Shown piece by piece: positions 26,754-35,212 of a stretch of 64,000 nucleotides of DNA. The notes beneath the pieces are model-generated. The model worked only from the letters and a program-made list of their open reading frames with translations, was not told where the DNA came from and made no database searches. Numbering within the stretch: position 1 is the first letter of the stretch; each line of letters starts with the position of its first letter. Source of the stretch: Bordetella parapertussis. Its GTDB lineage: Bacteria > Pseudomonadota > Gammaproteobacteria > Burkholderiales > JACQAP01. The DNA is taken from contig CAMDKM010000001.1 in the NCBI GenBank assembly GCA_945900965.1, positions 1 through 64,000 of the forward strand, in the 5' to 3' direction. A program made the translations under genes and the position numbers.

Positions 26754-28016
26754 TCACTCGATGGCCTTGAGCAATTCCTCTGCGCTCTGAAAGCGGTCGT
26801 CCGGATCCTTGGCGAGCAAACCCTCGATCAAAGGCTCATAGGCAAGACAGGCGGCAGGCAGTTTCGGAATCGGCGCATTGAGGTGCATTTCGAGCAACGC
26901 CATGCGGCTGTCGGCCTTGAAAGGCGGGCCCCCCGTCAAAAGGTGGTAATACATTGCTCCCAAGCTGTAGAGGTCAGCTCGCGGGTCTGGTTGGCGATCG
27001 GCGATTTGCTCGGGGCTGATATAAAGGGGGGTTCCCAAAATTGCCAAATCGCGCGTGGTACGGGGATTGTGCGTGTCGTTGCGCGCCACGCCAAAATCGC
27101 TCACCACCACTATGCCGGGGCCACGAAACAGAATATTGGCGGGCTTGAGGTCGCGATGCACGATGCCGAGACTGTGCGCCGCGCCCAACCCCTTGGCGAT
27201 CTGCACCAGGTAATCCAAGGCCAGGAGCGGCCGAATACCCAATGGCCGCAGCTTGGCTCGCAGATCGCCTCGAGGGCACAGTTCCATGGATACATACGCC
27301 AGATGATCGGCAACACCGTGATCGTAAATACGGATCACGTGAGGATGATCCAGTCGCGCCAGTGCGGCATGGTCGCGCATGAAACGCTCGAGAAATTCCG
27401 CGTTGGATTCGCCTTGCAGATCCAGAATTTTCAGGGCAACCGGCTTTTTGCCGGCCAACGACAGCGCGGAATACATCGCGGCATTGCCTCCCGACGCCAA
27501 CACTGACTCCAAACGATAGCCCGGAATCTGGATGCCGCGGGCGACCTCGGATAACAACGCACTCGCCCTGCGTCCGGTATCCGTAGTGGATTCATTCCCG
27601 GCAAGATCCGGAGGCAGCGTCTCCTCCAGACCGGCGATCGTGTCACGCGTCGCGGTCAGCCAGTCCGCCAGGGCGATCGCACCGGCTGCGTCGGTGGCAA
27701 AACAGGCGCTGGCGCCAAGTTCGATGGCGGAATCGCGCACCACTTCATAACCGGCGCCGACCAGCACCACAAAACGACCTTCGATATTTTCATCCTTGAG
27801 TTCCCGCAACCAGGCGAGTCCACTCTCGCCTGGCAGACCCAGGTCGTGGGTCAGGAATACCACGTCATAGGAACTTGCAAGAACTTCCTGACCAGGCAGC
27901 CCCAATTTGGAGTCATGGAACGTCAATGCCGAGTCGGGCAGAATTTTCCGGGCAATTTTGCCCACGTCGTCCAGCCAATTGGAACGGGGTCCGACAAAAA
28001 GCAAATTTTGCATCAT
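26754..28016 (-). CDS. Ser/Thr protein kinase with N-terminal pseudo-receiver domain (copy 1)
   Basis: 420 residues, cytoplasmic, no membrane helix. Residues 1-125 look like a response-regulator receiver (YDVVFLTHDLGLPGESGLAWL keeps the phospho-acceptor-type Asp) but lack the N-terminal acidic pair (MMQNLLFVGPRSNW). The kinase domain (about 165-420) has the VAIK-type lysine (PVALKILD), HRDLKPANILF, DFGVARND and the activation segment GTPLYISPEQIADR. The glycine loop is degenerate (LASGGNAAMY). Paralogue of the kinase at 32.9-34.2 kb. Substrate unknown. Confidence 0.85.
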   Translation of the reverse strand: MMQNLLFVGPRSNWLDDVGKIARKILPDSALTFHDSKLGLPGQEVLASSYDVVFLTHDLGLPGESGLAWLRELKDENIEGRFVVLVGAGYEVVRDSAIELGASACFATDAAGAIALADWLTATRDTIAGLEETLPPDLAGNESTTDTGRRASALLSEVARGIQIPGYRLESVLASGGNAAMYSALSLAGKKPVALKILDLQGESNAEFLERFMRDHAALARLDHPHVIRIYDHGVADHLAYVSMELCPRGDLRAKLRPLGIRPLLALDYLVQIAKGLGAAHSLGIVHRDLKPANILFRGPGIVVVSDFGVARNDTHNPRTTRDLAILGTPLYISPEQIADRQPDPRADLYSLGAMYYHLLTGGPPFKADSRMALLEMHLNAPIPKLPAACLAYEPLIEGLLAKDPDDRFQSAEELLKAIE

Positions 28017-28113
28017 TTATATTTTCCCCATTCGGAGCCGGCGCATTCTGCCGTCTTGTTCGAAAATGCCGGAATGGAATCGACGTTCGGGCATCAGGCA
28101 ATTACCCGGAAAC

Positions 28114-28482
28114 TCACAGTATCAGCGACCAGTTCTCCACGGGTTCCTCCGCAGCAAATTTCCCCATTTCCGAACAGTACCCATTTTTCGCGAGCCGACT
28201 AATCTCGTAGAGCATTACCGGGTCGGGACGATCCTTGATCTTGAAACTGCCAAGCGGCCGAAATACCGTCCGGATCAATTCCGGAATCGCCTGCTCAACG
28301 GCCACCGTGCCGAGAATCCCTCCTGGACTGGCTCGCTTGCAACTGTTCGCAGCGACATTCACCGGTCGCCGAACAGGTCGCCGTTTTCCTCAAGCACTTC
28401 GCCGCATTCGATGCCTACAATGCCCGTGCTGCCGACGACATCGGCATACAGGATTGCAGTCTTGCAACTGCGTAATCCCTGG
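28114..28482 (-). pseudogene. class III adenylate/guanylate cyclase remnant
   Basis: Leftward frame contains KTAILYADVVGST, the start of a class III cyclase domain, then jumps to ENGDLFGDR, normally some 70 residues later, so the centre is deleted. After GDR a missing base creates a TGA; the next frame continues VNVAANSCKRASPGGIL and ends with the typical tail FRPLGSFKIKDRPDPVMLYEI. The ORF-track entry 28114-28362 is the 3' fragment. Lies between kinase copy 1 and porin copy 1. Confidence 0.7.
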
Positions 28483-28524
28483 GTCTTTGTCGATTTCAGA
28501 AAATCTCGCAATGTAGTTCCCGTT

Positions 28525-29949
28525 TCAGAAATAATCCACCGCCGCCCGCAACATGATGGCCTTCTCCGTGTCCAGACTCAGGCCGTTGACCGTAATCGGA
28601 GTGTCGAACTTGGTCTGGACGACATTGAGAAAAATCGCCGTGTAGGAGTCGGGCATCCACTTCAGGCCCAACGTCGTGCCTTTGGCCTTGGTCGTGAGGG
28701 TGGTCACGCTTGGGCTGGCCCCGGATCCTCCGGGATTGGGACGCCCAGTATTGATCGTGTTCGCGTTGGAAAAATCTCCGGCATCGAAATAACTGAAACG
28801 CACGCCGGCTTGCAAGGCGCCCCAGCCCCCAGAACCGAAACTTTGCTTCGGCCGAATGCGTCCAAATGCGCCGTAGGCATAGGCGTCGGAAAAATTCTCG
28901 CCAGTCACCAGCCAGTTTGCCGATAGATAACCCGCCTTGATGCTGCGGGAAAAATTCGCCCCCGTGGCAATTTCGGAACCTTCGTACTTCGCGATGTGGT
29001 GCTCGGTCTGCAATTTGAATTCATGCCAGGCCAGCGCGAGTTCTCCGCCCATGATCGTGCGCTTGATTTCCGGATTGTTCGCGGACGCGGCATTAAATGA
29101 TTCCGCAGCAAAAAAAGTAAGCCCGCGCCCCTCTGTAATGAACGATGCGGCTGAGTAACCGGTGCCGTCGTTGGCAACTTTGGCCGTACGCCAGCCCCCT
29201 CCGATATGGATTACCGAGTCGGCGCTGTCCATCAAGGGCGCCACATTGGCGGCCAGACGGAGAACCAAATCCTTTCCATCGGCACGTGCCTCGTTTGCAG
29301 TTTGCTGCAATTCATCGACGTTGGTGGCTGTGCCATTCATCAGGGACACGCCGTAATACCCGCCCTTGAACGGCACACCGTGGACCATGAAGCCGCGGTC
29401 ATAGGCAAACGATTGCAAAAGCTGAACGTGGAGCGCGCGCTCCATGAAATCCAGATGCCAGGGCGAAATCATGTTCTCCAGACTGTACTGGGCCTTGAAC
29501 TGGCCAACACGAAACTTCAGCCTGGCGTCCGGCGCATAGTCCACGAATCCCTGATTCAGGTTGGCCAATTGTGCCGCGCCACCCCCTCCCGCTCCCGAGG
29601 CAAACTCGCCTTCGACGAATACCGAAAATTTATCGGGTAGGGTCAATCCCATGCCCAGACGGGCGCGCCGAATGGCGAAGGTATCCGCCAGCGCCGCATC
29701 ATCGGAAAATTTCCGGTAGTCCGCCTGAAGCCGGCCGGTCAGGCGCAGCGCCCATTGGCCGGTGGGATCTTCGACTTGCAGGCCATTGCCCAGTTTGACT
29801 TCCGGAATGACATACCCGGGGCGTACCGGCTTGGCGGCCGTATCGGCCGTTTGGGCCTGTGCAGGCAACCAGCCCGGCAAAGCGCCAAGACAGGCGATTG
29901 ACACCACGCCCGCCAGCCTTGCCAATTCCTTACTCGGCAAATTACCCAT
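28525..29949 (-). CDS. OprO/OprP-like porin (copy 1)
   Basis: 474-residue outer-membrane beta-barrel with signal peptide ending near PGWLPAQAQ. The start of the barrel WALRLTGRLQADYRKF, followed by TFAIRRARLGMGLTLPDKF and VEGEFASGAGGGG, and the C-terminal aromatic residue (AAVDYF) are those of the phosphate-selective porin family. Ion selectivity cannot be deduced. Its Shine-Dalgarno (AAAGGAA) sits at the edge of dispersed repeat copy A. Strongly similar to the porin at 30.2-31.8 kb. Confidence 0.87.
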   Translation of the reverse strand: MGNLPSKELARLAGVVSIACLGALPGWLPAQAQTADTAAKPVRPGYVIPEVKLGNGLQVEDPTGQWALRLTGRLQADYRKFSDDAALADTFAIRRARLGMGLTLPDKFSVFVEGEFASGAGGGGAAQLANLNQGFVDYAPDARLKFRVGQFKAQYSLENMISPWHLDFMERALHVQLLQSFAYDRGFMVHGVPFKGGYYGVSLMNGTATNVDELQQTANEARADGKDLVLRLAANVAPLMDSADSVIHIGGGWRTAKVANDGTGYSAASFITEGRGLTFFAAESFNAASANNPEIKRTIMGGELALAWHEFKLQTEHHIAKYEGSEIATGANFSRSIKAGYLSANWLVTGENFSDAYAYGAFGRIRPKQSFGSGGWGALQAGVRFSYFDAGDFSNANTINTGRPNPGGSGASPSVTTLTTKAKGTTLGLKWMPDSYTAIFLNVVQTKFDTPITVNGLSLDTEKAIMLRAAVDYF

Positions 29950-29960
29950 GATCAGTTCCT

Positions 29961-30149
29961 TTAACGTGAAAGTATAGATGCTCGAAGCCCGCTCAAGTCT
30001 GCCCCCTTGGGTAGGATGGGTTGAGTGCAGCGATACCCATCAAAGCTAACCTTGCAGCATGGGTACCGCTCGCGCTCAACCCATCTACGGGCTTTGCCCC
30101 GCGATATTTTTCATTTCCCAGGGGCGGCGCAAAGCGCCATGACCATTAG
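29961..30149. repeat. dispersed MITE-like repeat, copy A
   Basis: 189 bp beginning TTAACGTGAAAG and ending GCGCCATGACCATTAG. The interior has an imperfect palindrome: GTAGGATGGGTTGAG..GATACCCAT facing ATGGGTACC..CTCAACCCAT. The same ends and interior recur at 55.32-55.51 kb and the left half at 53.98-54.07 kb. No transposase is encoded. It lies upstream of porin copy 1 and brings its edge to within 11 bp of that ATG. Confidence 0.85.
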
Positions 30150-30198
30150 GTTGTCGATCGAAAATCCAGCGTGCGATGCAGGTAATCTGGTCGCCACA

Positions 30199-31821
30199 TC
30201 AGAAGAATTCCAGCGCCGCGCGCAAAGTGAGTGCCCGTTCCCTTCCCACATTCATGCCGTTCACGGCGACCGGAGTATCGAAATTGGTCTGAATCACGTT
30301 GAGAAAAATGGCCGCATAGGGATCAGGCATCCATTTCAGTCCCAGCGTAATAGCGGTGGCCTTGTTTGTAAGGCTGGTTACCTTGGGGTTGGGTCCGCTG
30401 CTCGACGCCGGACGTCCGGTATTGATCGGATTGCTATTGGAAAAGTCGCTGGCATCGACATAGCTGTAGCGCAGACCCATTTGCACAGCGCCCCAGCCGC
30501 CAGAACCAAAATTTTGCTTGGGGCGGATGCGCCCAAACGCGCCGTTGACGTAGGCATCGGAGAAACTCTCTCCGGTCACCAGCCAGTTGGCCGACAGGTA
30601 CCCCGCCTTGATGTCTCGGGAAAATGTCGTTCCAGTGGCGTTCTCCTTGACTTGATAGTTCGCCACGTGGTGCTCGGTTTGAAACTTGAATTCGCGCCAG
30701 GCCAGCGCAAATTCCCCGCCCATGATCGTGCGGGTAATTTCGTCGCTCATTAAAGGAGCAAGGGAATTGAATTCCTCGGGCGCAAAAAAAGTCAGGCCGC
30801 GCGCCTCGGTGATAAAGGATGGGGCGAGATAGCCGTTGCTGGTCGCCGATCCGGTTGCGTTCGCCACATTGGCCGTGCGCCAGTCGCCCCCGACATGAAT
30901 CACCGATTCGGCATTCTCGATCCAGGGCGCGGCGTTGGCGGCAAGACGAAAAATCAGGTCCTTGTTGTCGGCGCTTGCATCAGCCGCGGTTCTTTGCAGC
31001 TCGTCGGTATTGTTCGCCGTGCCGTTCATGAACGACATGCCGTAATAGGCACCCATAAATGGCGTGCCGTGGACCATGACTCCCCGATCGTAGGCAAAAT
31101 TCTGCAATAGCTGAGCATGAAAGGCGCGCTCCATGAAATCCAGATGCCAGGGAGAAGTCATATTCTCCAGACTGTACTGGGGCTTGAACTGACCGAGACG
31201 AACCTTCGTCGCGGCGTAGGGAGCATACTCGACATACCCCTGCTGCAGATTGGCGTTTTGCGCTGTCCCGCCACCTCCTGAGCCGAAGGCAAACTCACCC
31301 TCGGTAAAGACTGAAACCCTGTTGGGCAAATTGAATCCGATGCCCAGACGGGCACGGCGAATGGCGAAAGTGTCCACCAGTGCCGCATCAGCGGAAAATT
31401 TCCTGTAGTCGGCCTGAAAGCGAGCCGTCAGGCGCAGCCCCCACTGGCCGCTGGGATCTTCGATCTGCACCCCATTGTCCAGCTTGGCTTCCGGAATGAC
31501 ATACCCGTCGCGCGCCGCTGAAGTCACAACTTCCTTCGCCTGTGGAACGGGAGTCACGGCGGGCGTGCCTATGGGCCCGGCTCTGGTGGATTGCGGAACG
31601 GGTGTCACACGAGGCGCGGGTTTGGGCGCAGCTTCTTTGGCTTGCGGAGCGGGCGTCACGACAGGCGCCGTTTTCGGCACCGTCTGTTTTACCTGCGGCA
31701 TGAGAATGATGCCCCGCACCGGCCTTGGCGCCGCCACCTTTGTCTGCGCCGCCACCGGCCCGGCACTCATCCACAGAACGGCGGTCACGAAGGCCACAAT
31801 TTTTTGTTTTTCGCGGCTCAT
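30199..31821 (-). CDS. OprO/OprP-like porin (copy 2) with proline-rich linker
   Basis: 540 residues from ATG 31821 (MSREKQKIVAF). Signal peptide (FVTAVLWMSAGPVAAQ), then about 90 residues of Pro/Ala/Lys-rich repeats (VTPAPQAKEAAPKPA; VTPVPQSTRA; VTPVPQAKEVV), then a barrel nearly parallel to copy 1 (WGLRLTARFQADYRKF; TFAIRRARLGIGFNLP; C-terminal AALEFF). The linker may span the periplasm or bind peptidoglycan (inference). It looks like a tandem duplicate of copy 1 with an added linker. Confidence 0.87.
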   Translation of the reverse strand: MSREKQKIVAFVTAVLWMSAGPVAAQTKVAAPRPVRGIILMPQVKQTVPKTAPVVTPAPQAKEAAPKPAPRVTPVPQSTRAGPIGTPAVTPVPQAKEVVTSAARDGYVIPEAKLDNGVQIEDPSGQWGLRLTARFQADYRKFSADAALVDTFAIRRARLGIGFNLPNRVSVFTEGEFAFGSGGGGTAQNANLQQGYVEYAPYAATKVRLGQFKPQYSLENMTSPWHLDFMERAFHAQLLQNFAYDRGVMVHGTPFMGAYYGMSFMNGTANNTDELQRTAADASADNKDLIFRLAANAAPWIENAESVIHVGGDWRTANVANATGSATSNGYLAPSFITEARGLTFFAPEEFNSLAPLMSDEITRTIMGGEFALAWREFKFQTEHHVANYQVKENATGTTFSRDIKAGYLSANWLVTGESFSDAYVNGAFGRIRPKQNFGSGGWGAVQMGLRYSYVDASDFSNSNPINTGRPASSSGPNPKVTSLTNKATAITLGLKWMPDPYAAIFLNVIQTNFDTPVAVNGMNVGRERALTLRAALEFF

Positions 31822-31940
31822 TTTCCTACGAGTATTTGGCTCGAAAACGTTCACAGCTTCCTTTTGCCTGCCTGATGTATCCACCCCCGGCAGGTGCCAA
31901 GGGCAGGATCGACGGGCGGAAAGATTTCTTCTGGCGAACG

Positions 31941-31968
31941 CCGGTTGCCACCCACGCGGGGCAACCGG
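31941..31968 (-). terminator. hairpin downstream of carbonic anhydrase gene
   Basis: CCGGTTGCC (31941-31949) is exactly complementary to GGCAACCGG (31960-31968) around a 10-nt loop, 12 bp past the carbonic anhydrase stop. There is no T-run, so termination is likely but not certain. Confidence 0.5.
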
Positions 31969-31979
31969 TCCGCTCCCTA

Positions 31980-32786
31980 CTATCGAGTGCTCGTGCGCGC
32001 AACCTTCTCGCCGGTCTGGATGTTGCGGCCATTAAGCGGCTGCACCGGTTTTGCGTTGTGGCCAAGCAACTTGACGAATTGCTTGACGTTTTGTGCCGAA
32101 ATCTCGATCGGCTGGGCAAGCACGAACCATTGCACGCCCTCGGAACATGGCGGGGTGGTCAGCGACCCGTTATCGGTGTAGAGATCGGTGCCCGTGGGCA
32201 GCAAGGCATTCAGGTCGAAATCGACGTCCTGCACATGAAATTCCCTGTTTATCTTCTTCGGCAGGTTATTCCAGATGGATTGCAGCGCCGCGCTGCTGGT
32301 TCCGGTTTGCAGAAAAATGCCCAACACGCCCAACTTGCCTTCGACGTCCTTGTGAACCAGATGAACTTCCATCGGGTAAGGTTTTCCGTTGACCGTGTGT
32401 TCACTCGGCGTGTGGAAGTGGAATTGGAGGAACTCGAAGCGCTTGCCGCCGGCCGTCATGAAGTTGCCGGGCGCGACATTGACTTGAATGGTGTGGCCAT
32501 CGTTGACAATCTTGAGCGGCACGCTACCGTACTCGGTGGCCGGCGTACCGGTTGTACCTGACGCCTGAGCCAAAGTTGTGCCTGCCAGATCCACCGGAGT
32601 TTGCATTTTACCGATTTTGCAGGTCTGGAACTCCGGATTCAATTCACCCCAGTTGGCCGGGCCTTGCTTGCCCTGGTAAGCCCAATGCGAGGCGTGCCCC
32701 CCCGACTTCTCGCCTGCGATCGCCGGTAACGCCAGTCCGCAAGCCAGCAGGGACAGCGATGCGATAGTTGCGGTATTGATGTTCAT
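31980..32786 (-). CDS. periplasmic alpha-class carbonic anhydrase
   Basis: About 268 residues, with signal peptide (IASLSLLACGLALPAIAGE). Alpha-CA hallmarks: HWAYQGKQGPANWGEL, the two zinc His in FHFHTPSEH, the third in MEVHLVHKD, and LTTPPCSEGVQWFVL near the C-terminus. Converts CO2 and bicarbonate in the periplasm. ATG 32786 is preferred because AAGGAA sits 6-11 bases before it; the ATG 15 bp upstream is possible. Located between porin copy 2 and kinase copy 2. Confidence 0.93.
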   Translation of the reverse strand: MNINTATIASLSLLACGLALPAIAGEKSGGHASHWAYQGKQGPANWGELNPEFQTCKIGKMQTPVDLAGTTLAQASGTTGTPATEYGSVPLKIVNDGHTIQVNVAPGNFMTAGGKRFEFLQFHFHTPSEHTVNGKPYPMEVHLVHKDVEGKLGVLGIFLQTGTSSAALQSIWNNLPKKINREFHVQDVDFDLNALLPTGTDLYTDNGSLTTPPCSEGVQWFVLAQPIEISAQNVKQFVKLLGHNAKPVQPLNGRNIQTGEKVARTSTR

Positions 32787-32882
32787 GTGCTGTTCCTTCA
32801 TGCTCGTTGATAGGTTCTACTCTATAAAACTTCTTTCAGTGAGTCCCGGGTGCTACGCAAGAACTGTTTCGCAAAGATCGGT

Positions 32883-34178
32883 TCACGCGGCCCGAGGCAA
32901 GGACTTGCGGACCCACTCTATGCCCTGACGTAATTCGTCGGTGTTCTGAAAGCGTTCGTCCGGGTCCTTGGCAAGCAGACCTTCGATCAGAGGTTGAAAC
33001 GCGCTGAGTTTTTCCGGCAGTTTCGGAATCGGCGCGTTGATATGCATGCCCAGCAGCGAGATGCGGCTGTCCGACTGGAACGGCGGATAGCCGGTCAAGA
33101 TCTGGTACAGAACGACGCCCAGGCTGTAAAGATCGCAGCGGGCATCCGGCGTTCTTCCCTCAATCTGCTCGGGGCTGACATACAGCGGCGTACCGATAAT
33201 GGCCTGATCGCGCGTGATGCGGGTATTGCGCGTGTTGTCGGCGGCCACGCCGAAATCGGTCACCACCAGCAAATTCTGATCGCGCAGCAGCACATTGCCG
33301 GGCTTGATGTCCCGATGCACTATGCCGATATTGTGGGCGGCGCTCAATCCATCGGCGACCTGGTCCAGGTAATTGAGAGCCACCAGCGGTTCGATGCCGC
33401 CCGGGCGCAGCCGTGCCTTGAGATCGCCGAGCGGACAGAATTCCATGGCGATATAGGCAAAATCGTTGGCGAATCCGCGCTCGAGAATCTGGATGAGGTG
33501 CGGATGATTGAGATTGGCCAGGGTGGCATACTCGCGCATGAAGCGCGACAGAAATTCCGGGTCAGGGTCGCCTTGCATGCTCAGTACCTTGAGAGCGATG
33601 CGCGAATCGTTCGATGTCTGCAATGCAGTATAGACGGCCGACTGGCCGCCGCGCGCCAGCAATTTTTCTATTTTGTACCCGGGAATGCGTACCGCACTGC
33701 CGGACTCGGTCAATGCGGAATTCGGCGCCCGCCCGCTGTTCGCATTTTTGGCGCCCGCCTTGACCTCACTCGATATCGAGTCTGGCACTTCATCGGCGAG
33801 TTCGTCCCGATACATGACCAGCAGATCGCCCAGTGCTTGCAGACCCGCGTCGTCGGTCGGCAAACAGGCGGCTGCGCCCAGATCGATGGCGGTATCGCGC
33901 ACCATGGCATGAGCCCGGCTGGCGAGCAGTATCACCCGGGCGCCGGCGCTGTCGGACATGATTCCGCGCAACCAGGCCAGCCCGCTTTCGCTTGGCAGGC
34001 CCAGGTCATGGGCCAGGAATACAACGTCGTAATCGCTCCACGGAAAATCGGGACCGGGTCGGCCTTTGGCAGGATCACGCACATCGAGGGATGCGGAAGG
34101 CGATACGTCATGTACCACCTTGCGTACCTGCTCCAGCAGGCTGGAACGCGGACCGACGAAAATCATTTTTGCGAGCAT
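32883..34178 (-). CDS. Ser/Thr protein kinase with N-terminal pseudo-receiver domain (copy 2)
   Basis: 431 residues from ATG 34178 (MLAKMIFVGPRSSLLEQ). N-terminal pseudo-receiver (YDVVFLAHDLGLPSESGLAWL with conserved Asp, no N-terminal acidic pair), then an Asn/Ser-rich linker, then a kinase domain: LLARGGQSAVYTAL, IALKVLS, HRDIKPGNVLL, TDFGVAADN and GTPLYVSPEQIEGR, so catalytic residues are intact except the degenerate Gly loop. It follows the cheW gene by 10 bp at the end of the Pil-Chp cluster, suggesting phosphorylation signalling linked to pilus chemosensing (inference). Confidence 0.87.
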   Translation of the reverse strand: MLAKMIFVGPRSSLLEQVRKVVHDVSPSASLDVRDPAKGRPGPDFPWSDYDVVFLAHDLGLPSESGLAWLRGIMSDSAGARVILLASRAHAMVRDTAIDLGAAACLPTDDAGLQALGDLLVMYRDELADEVPDSISSEVKAGAKNANSGRAPNSALTESGSAVRIPGYKIEKLLARGGQSAVYTALQTSNDSRIALKVLSMQGDPDPEFLSRFMREYATLANLNHPHLIQILERGFANDFAYIAMEFCPLGDLKARLRPGGIEPLVALNYLDQVADGLSAAHNIGIVHRDIKPGNVLLRDQNLLVVTDFGVAADNTRNTRITRDQAIIGTPLYVSPEQIEGRTPDARCDLYSLGVVLYQILTGYPPFQSDSRISLLGMHINAPIPKLPEKLSAFQPLIEGLLAKDPDERFQNTDELRQGIEWVRKSLPRAA

Positions 34179-34188
34179 GAGGGCTTCC

Positions 34189-34728
34189 TCATGCGGCGCC
34201 CATCGCCAGTTCAGGCGCGACGGCATACAAGTTGGATAAATTCAGGATCGGCACCGCACCGTGGTCCGGATGATCCAGGCAGGAAATAGCCCAGGCCGAC
34301 AAGGCGTGCAGCCGGGACGGCATTTCGCAGGCATCGCTGTCGCTGGTTTCGAGACGCTGCGGTACGTCGTGCAAGGCCAGCGCACCCAACCCTATAGTGC
34401 CTTTGCGCGCGCCGCGAAATGCCACGATGCCAATGACAGAAATCGGGGTCGATGGTCCGGACTCGCTTTTGTCCAGCAAAGCGCTTAGATCGATCACCGG
34501 CAGAATGCGCTCCTGCCACGCCATCGCATGGCGAGCATGGGCGGGCGCCCGGGGGATAGGTTGGAGTTTGGGCAACTCTGCCAGAATGTGAACCAATTCC
34601 CGTTCACCAACCGCCACCAGGCGCCCCGCGCCAAGGCTAAGCAGCCAGCCTTTTGGCGATGCCGCGACACATGTCGCGGCAGCAAGGCTGCCGGCACGAG
34701 CCGAATCCTCACGCAGGGATTGCAACAT
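34189..34728 (-). CDS. CheW-like adaptor protein
   Basis: About 179 residues from ATG 34728. A diverged CheW fold: WLLSLGAGRLVAVGERELVHI, QERILPVIDLSALLD (the CheW xVIDL element), then SVIGIVAFRGARKGTIGLGALALHDV. It would link receptor and kinase in the Pil-Chp array. Overlaps the preceding gene by 20 bp. Family membership rests on pattern only. Confidence 0.6.
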   Translation of the reverse strand: MLQSLREDSARAGSLAAATCVAASPKGWLLSLGAGRLVAVGERELVHILAELPKLQPIPRAPAHARHAMAWQERILPVIDLSALLDKSESGPSTPISVIGIVAFRGARKGTIGLGALALHDVPQRLETSDSDACEMPSRLHALSAWAISCLDHPDHGAVPILNLSNLYAVAPELAMGAA

Positions 34729-35212
34729 CGACAACTCCTGTTCTTGTAATGTCAAGATCGCCGCCGGAATAGCCAAAGCCGGCCAGCAGCCGTGCGCTCG
34801 ATGTCACGCACACGATGCGCCCGGCGTGTAATCCCAGTTCGCCGAGCACCGCCGAAGAGGCGGGCATACATTCCGGCAGCGGCATGCGTTTAACGTCAGG
34901 GGCGAGGAGGGAGCCGACACTCGTGCAGACCAGCCCGAAGAACTGGTTCCCCGCCAGGAGCATTGCGCAACATCGCCGCTTGGGCAGCAATTGCGCCAGC
35001 GGCTCCAGATCGTCGGAGGGACAAAACACCGGCCACAGCCCGGTGCGCAGGCGAATCTTGCCCGCCGCGCCGCCCGCGGCCAAACGCGTATCCACGTCCA
35101 GCACCGGCTCGACGCCGTGCAAATCCTGCTGGGGCAGCAGCAGGGCCACCTCGTCGAGTTCGATCAGCGCAAAGCGCTGCCGCGACTCAGGCGTAGGTTC
35201 CGGTGCGCGCAT
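34709..35212 (-). CDS. CheW-like/ChpC-like protein
   Basis: 167 residues, no signal or helix of membrane type. Start FALIELDEVALLLPQQDLHGVEP resembles a CheW N-terminal strand pair; LRTGLWPVFCPSDDLEPLAQL and MLLAGNQFFGLVCTSV fit the rest of the fold, but diverged. ATG overlaps the chpA 3' end by 26 bp, so they are cotranslated. Possible second adaptor for ChpA. Confidence 0.55.
   Translation of the reverse strand: MRAPEPTPESRQRFALIELDEVALLLPQQDLHGVEPVLDVDTRLAAGGAAGKIRLRTGLWPVFCPSDDLEPLAQLLPKRRCCAMLLAGNQFFGLVCTSVGSLLAPDVKRMPLPECMPASSAVLGELGLHAGRIVCVTSSARLLAGFGYSGGDLDITRTGVVDVAIPA

Noticed and set aside
29961-30149. Insertion sequence
   Set aside because: About 190 bp, no transposase frame in any copy; described as a MITE-like repeat instead.
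32994-34289. 431-aa plus-strand ORF
   Set aside because: Antisense shadow of the Ser/Thr kinase, which carries all catalytic motifs.
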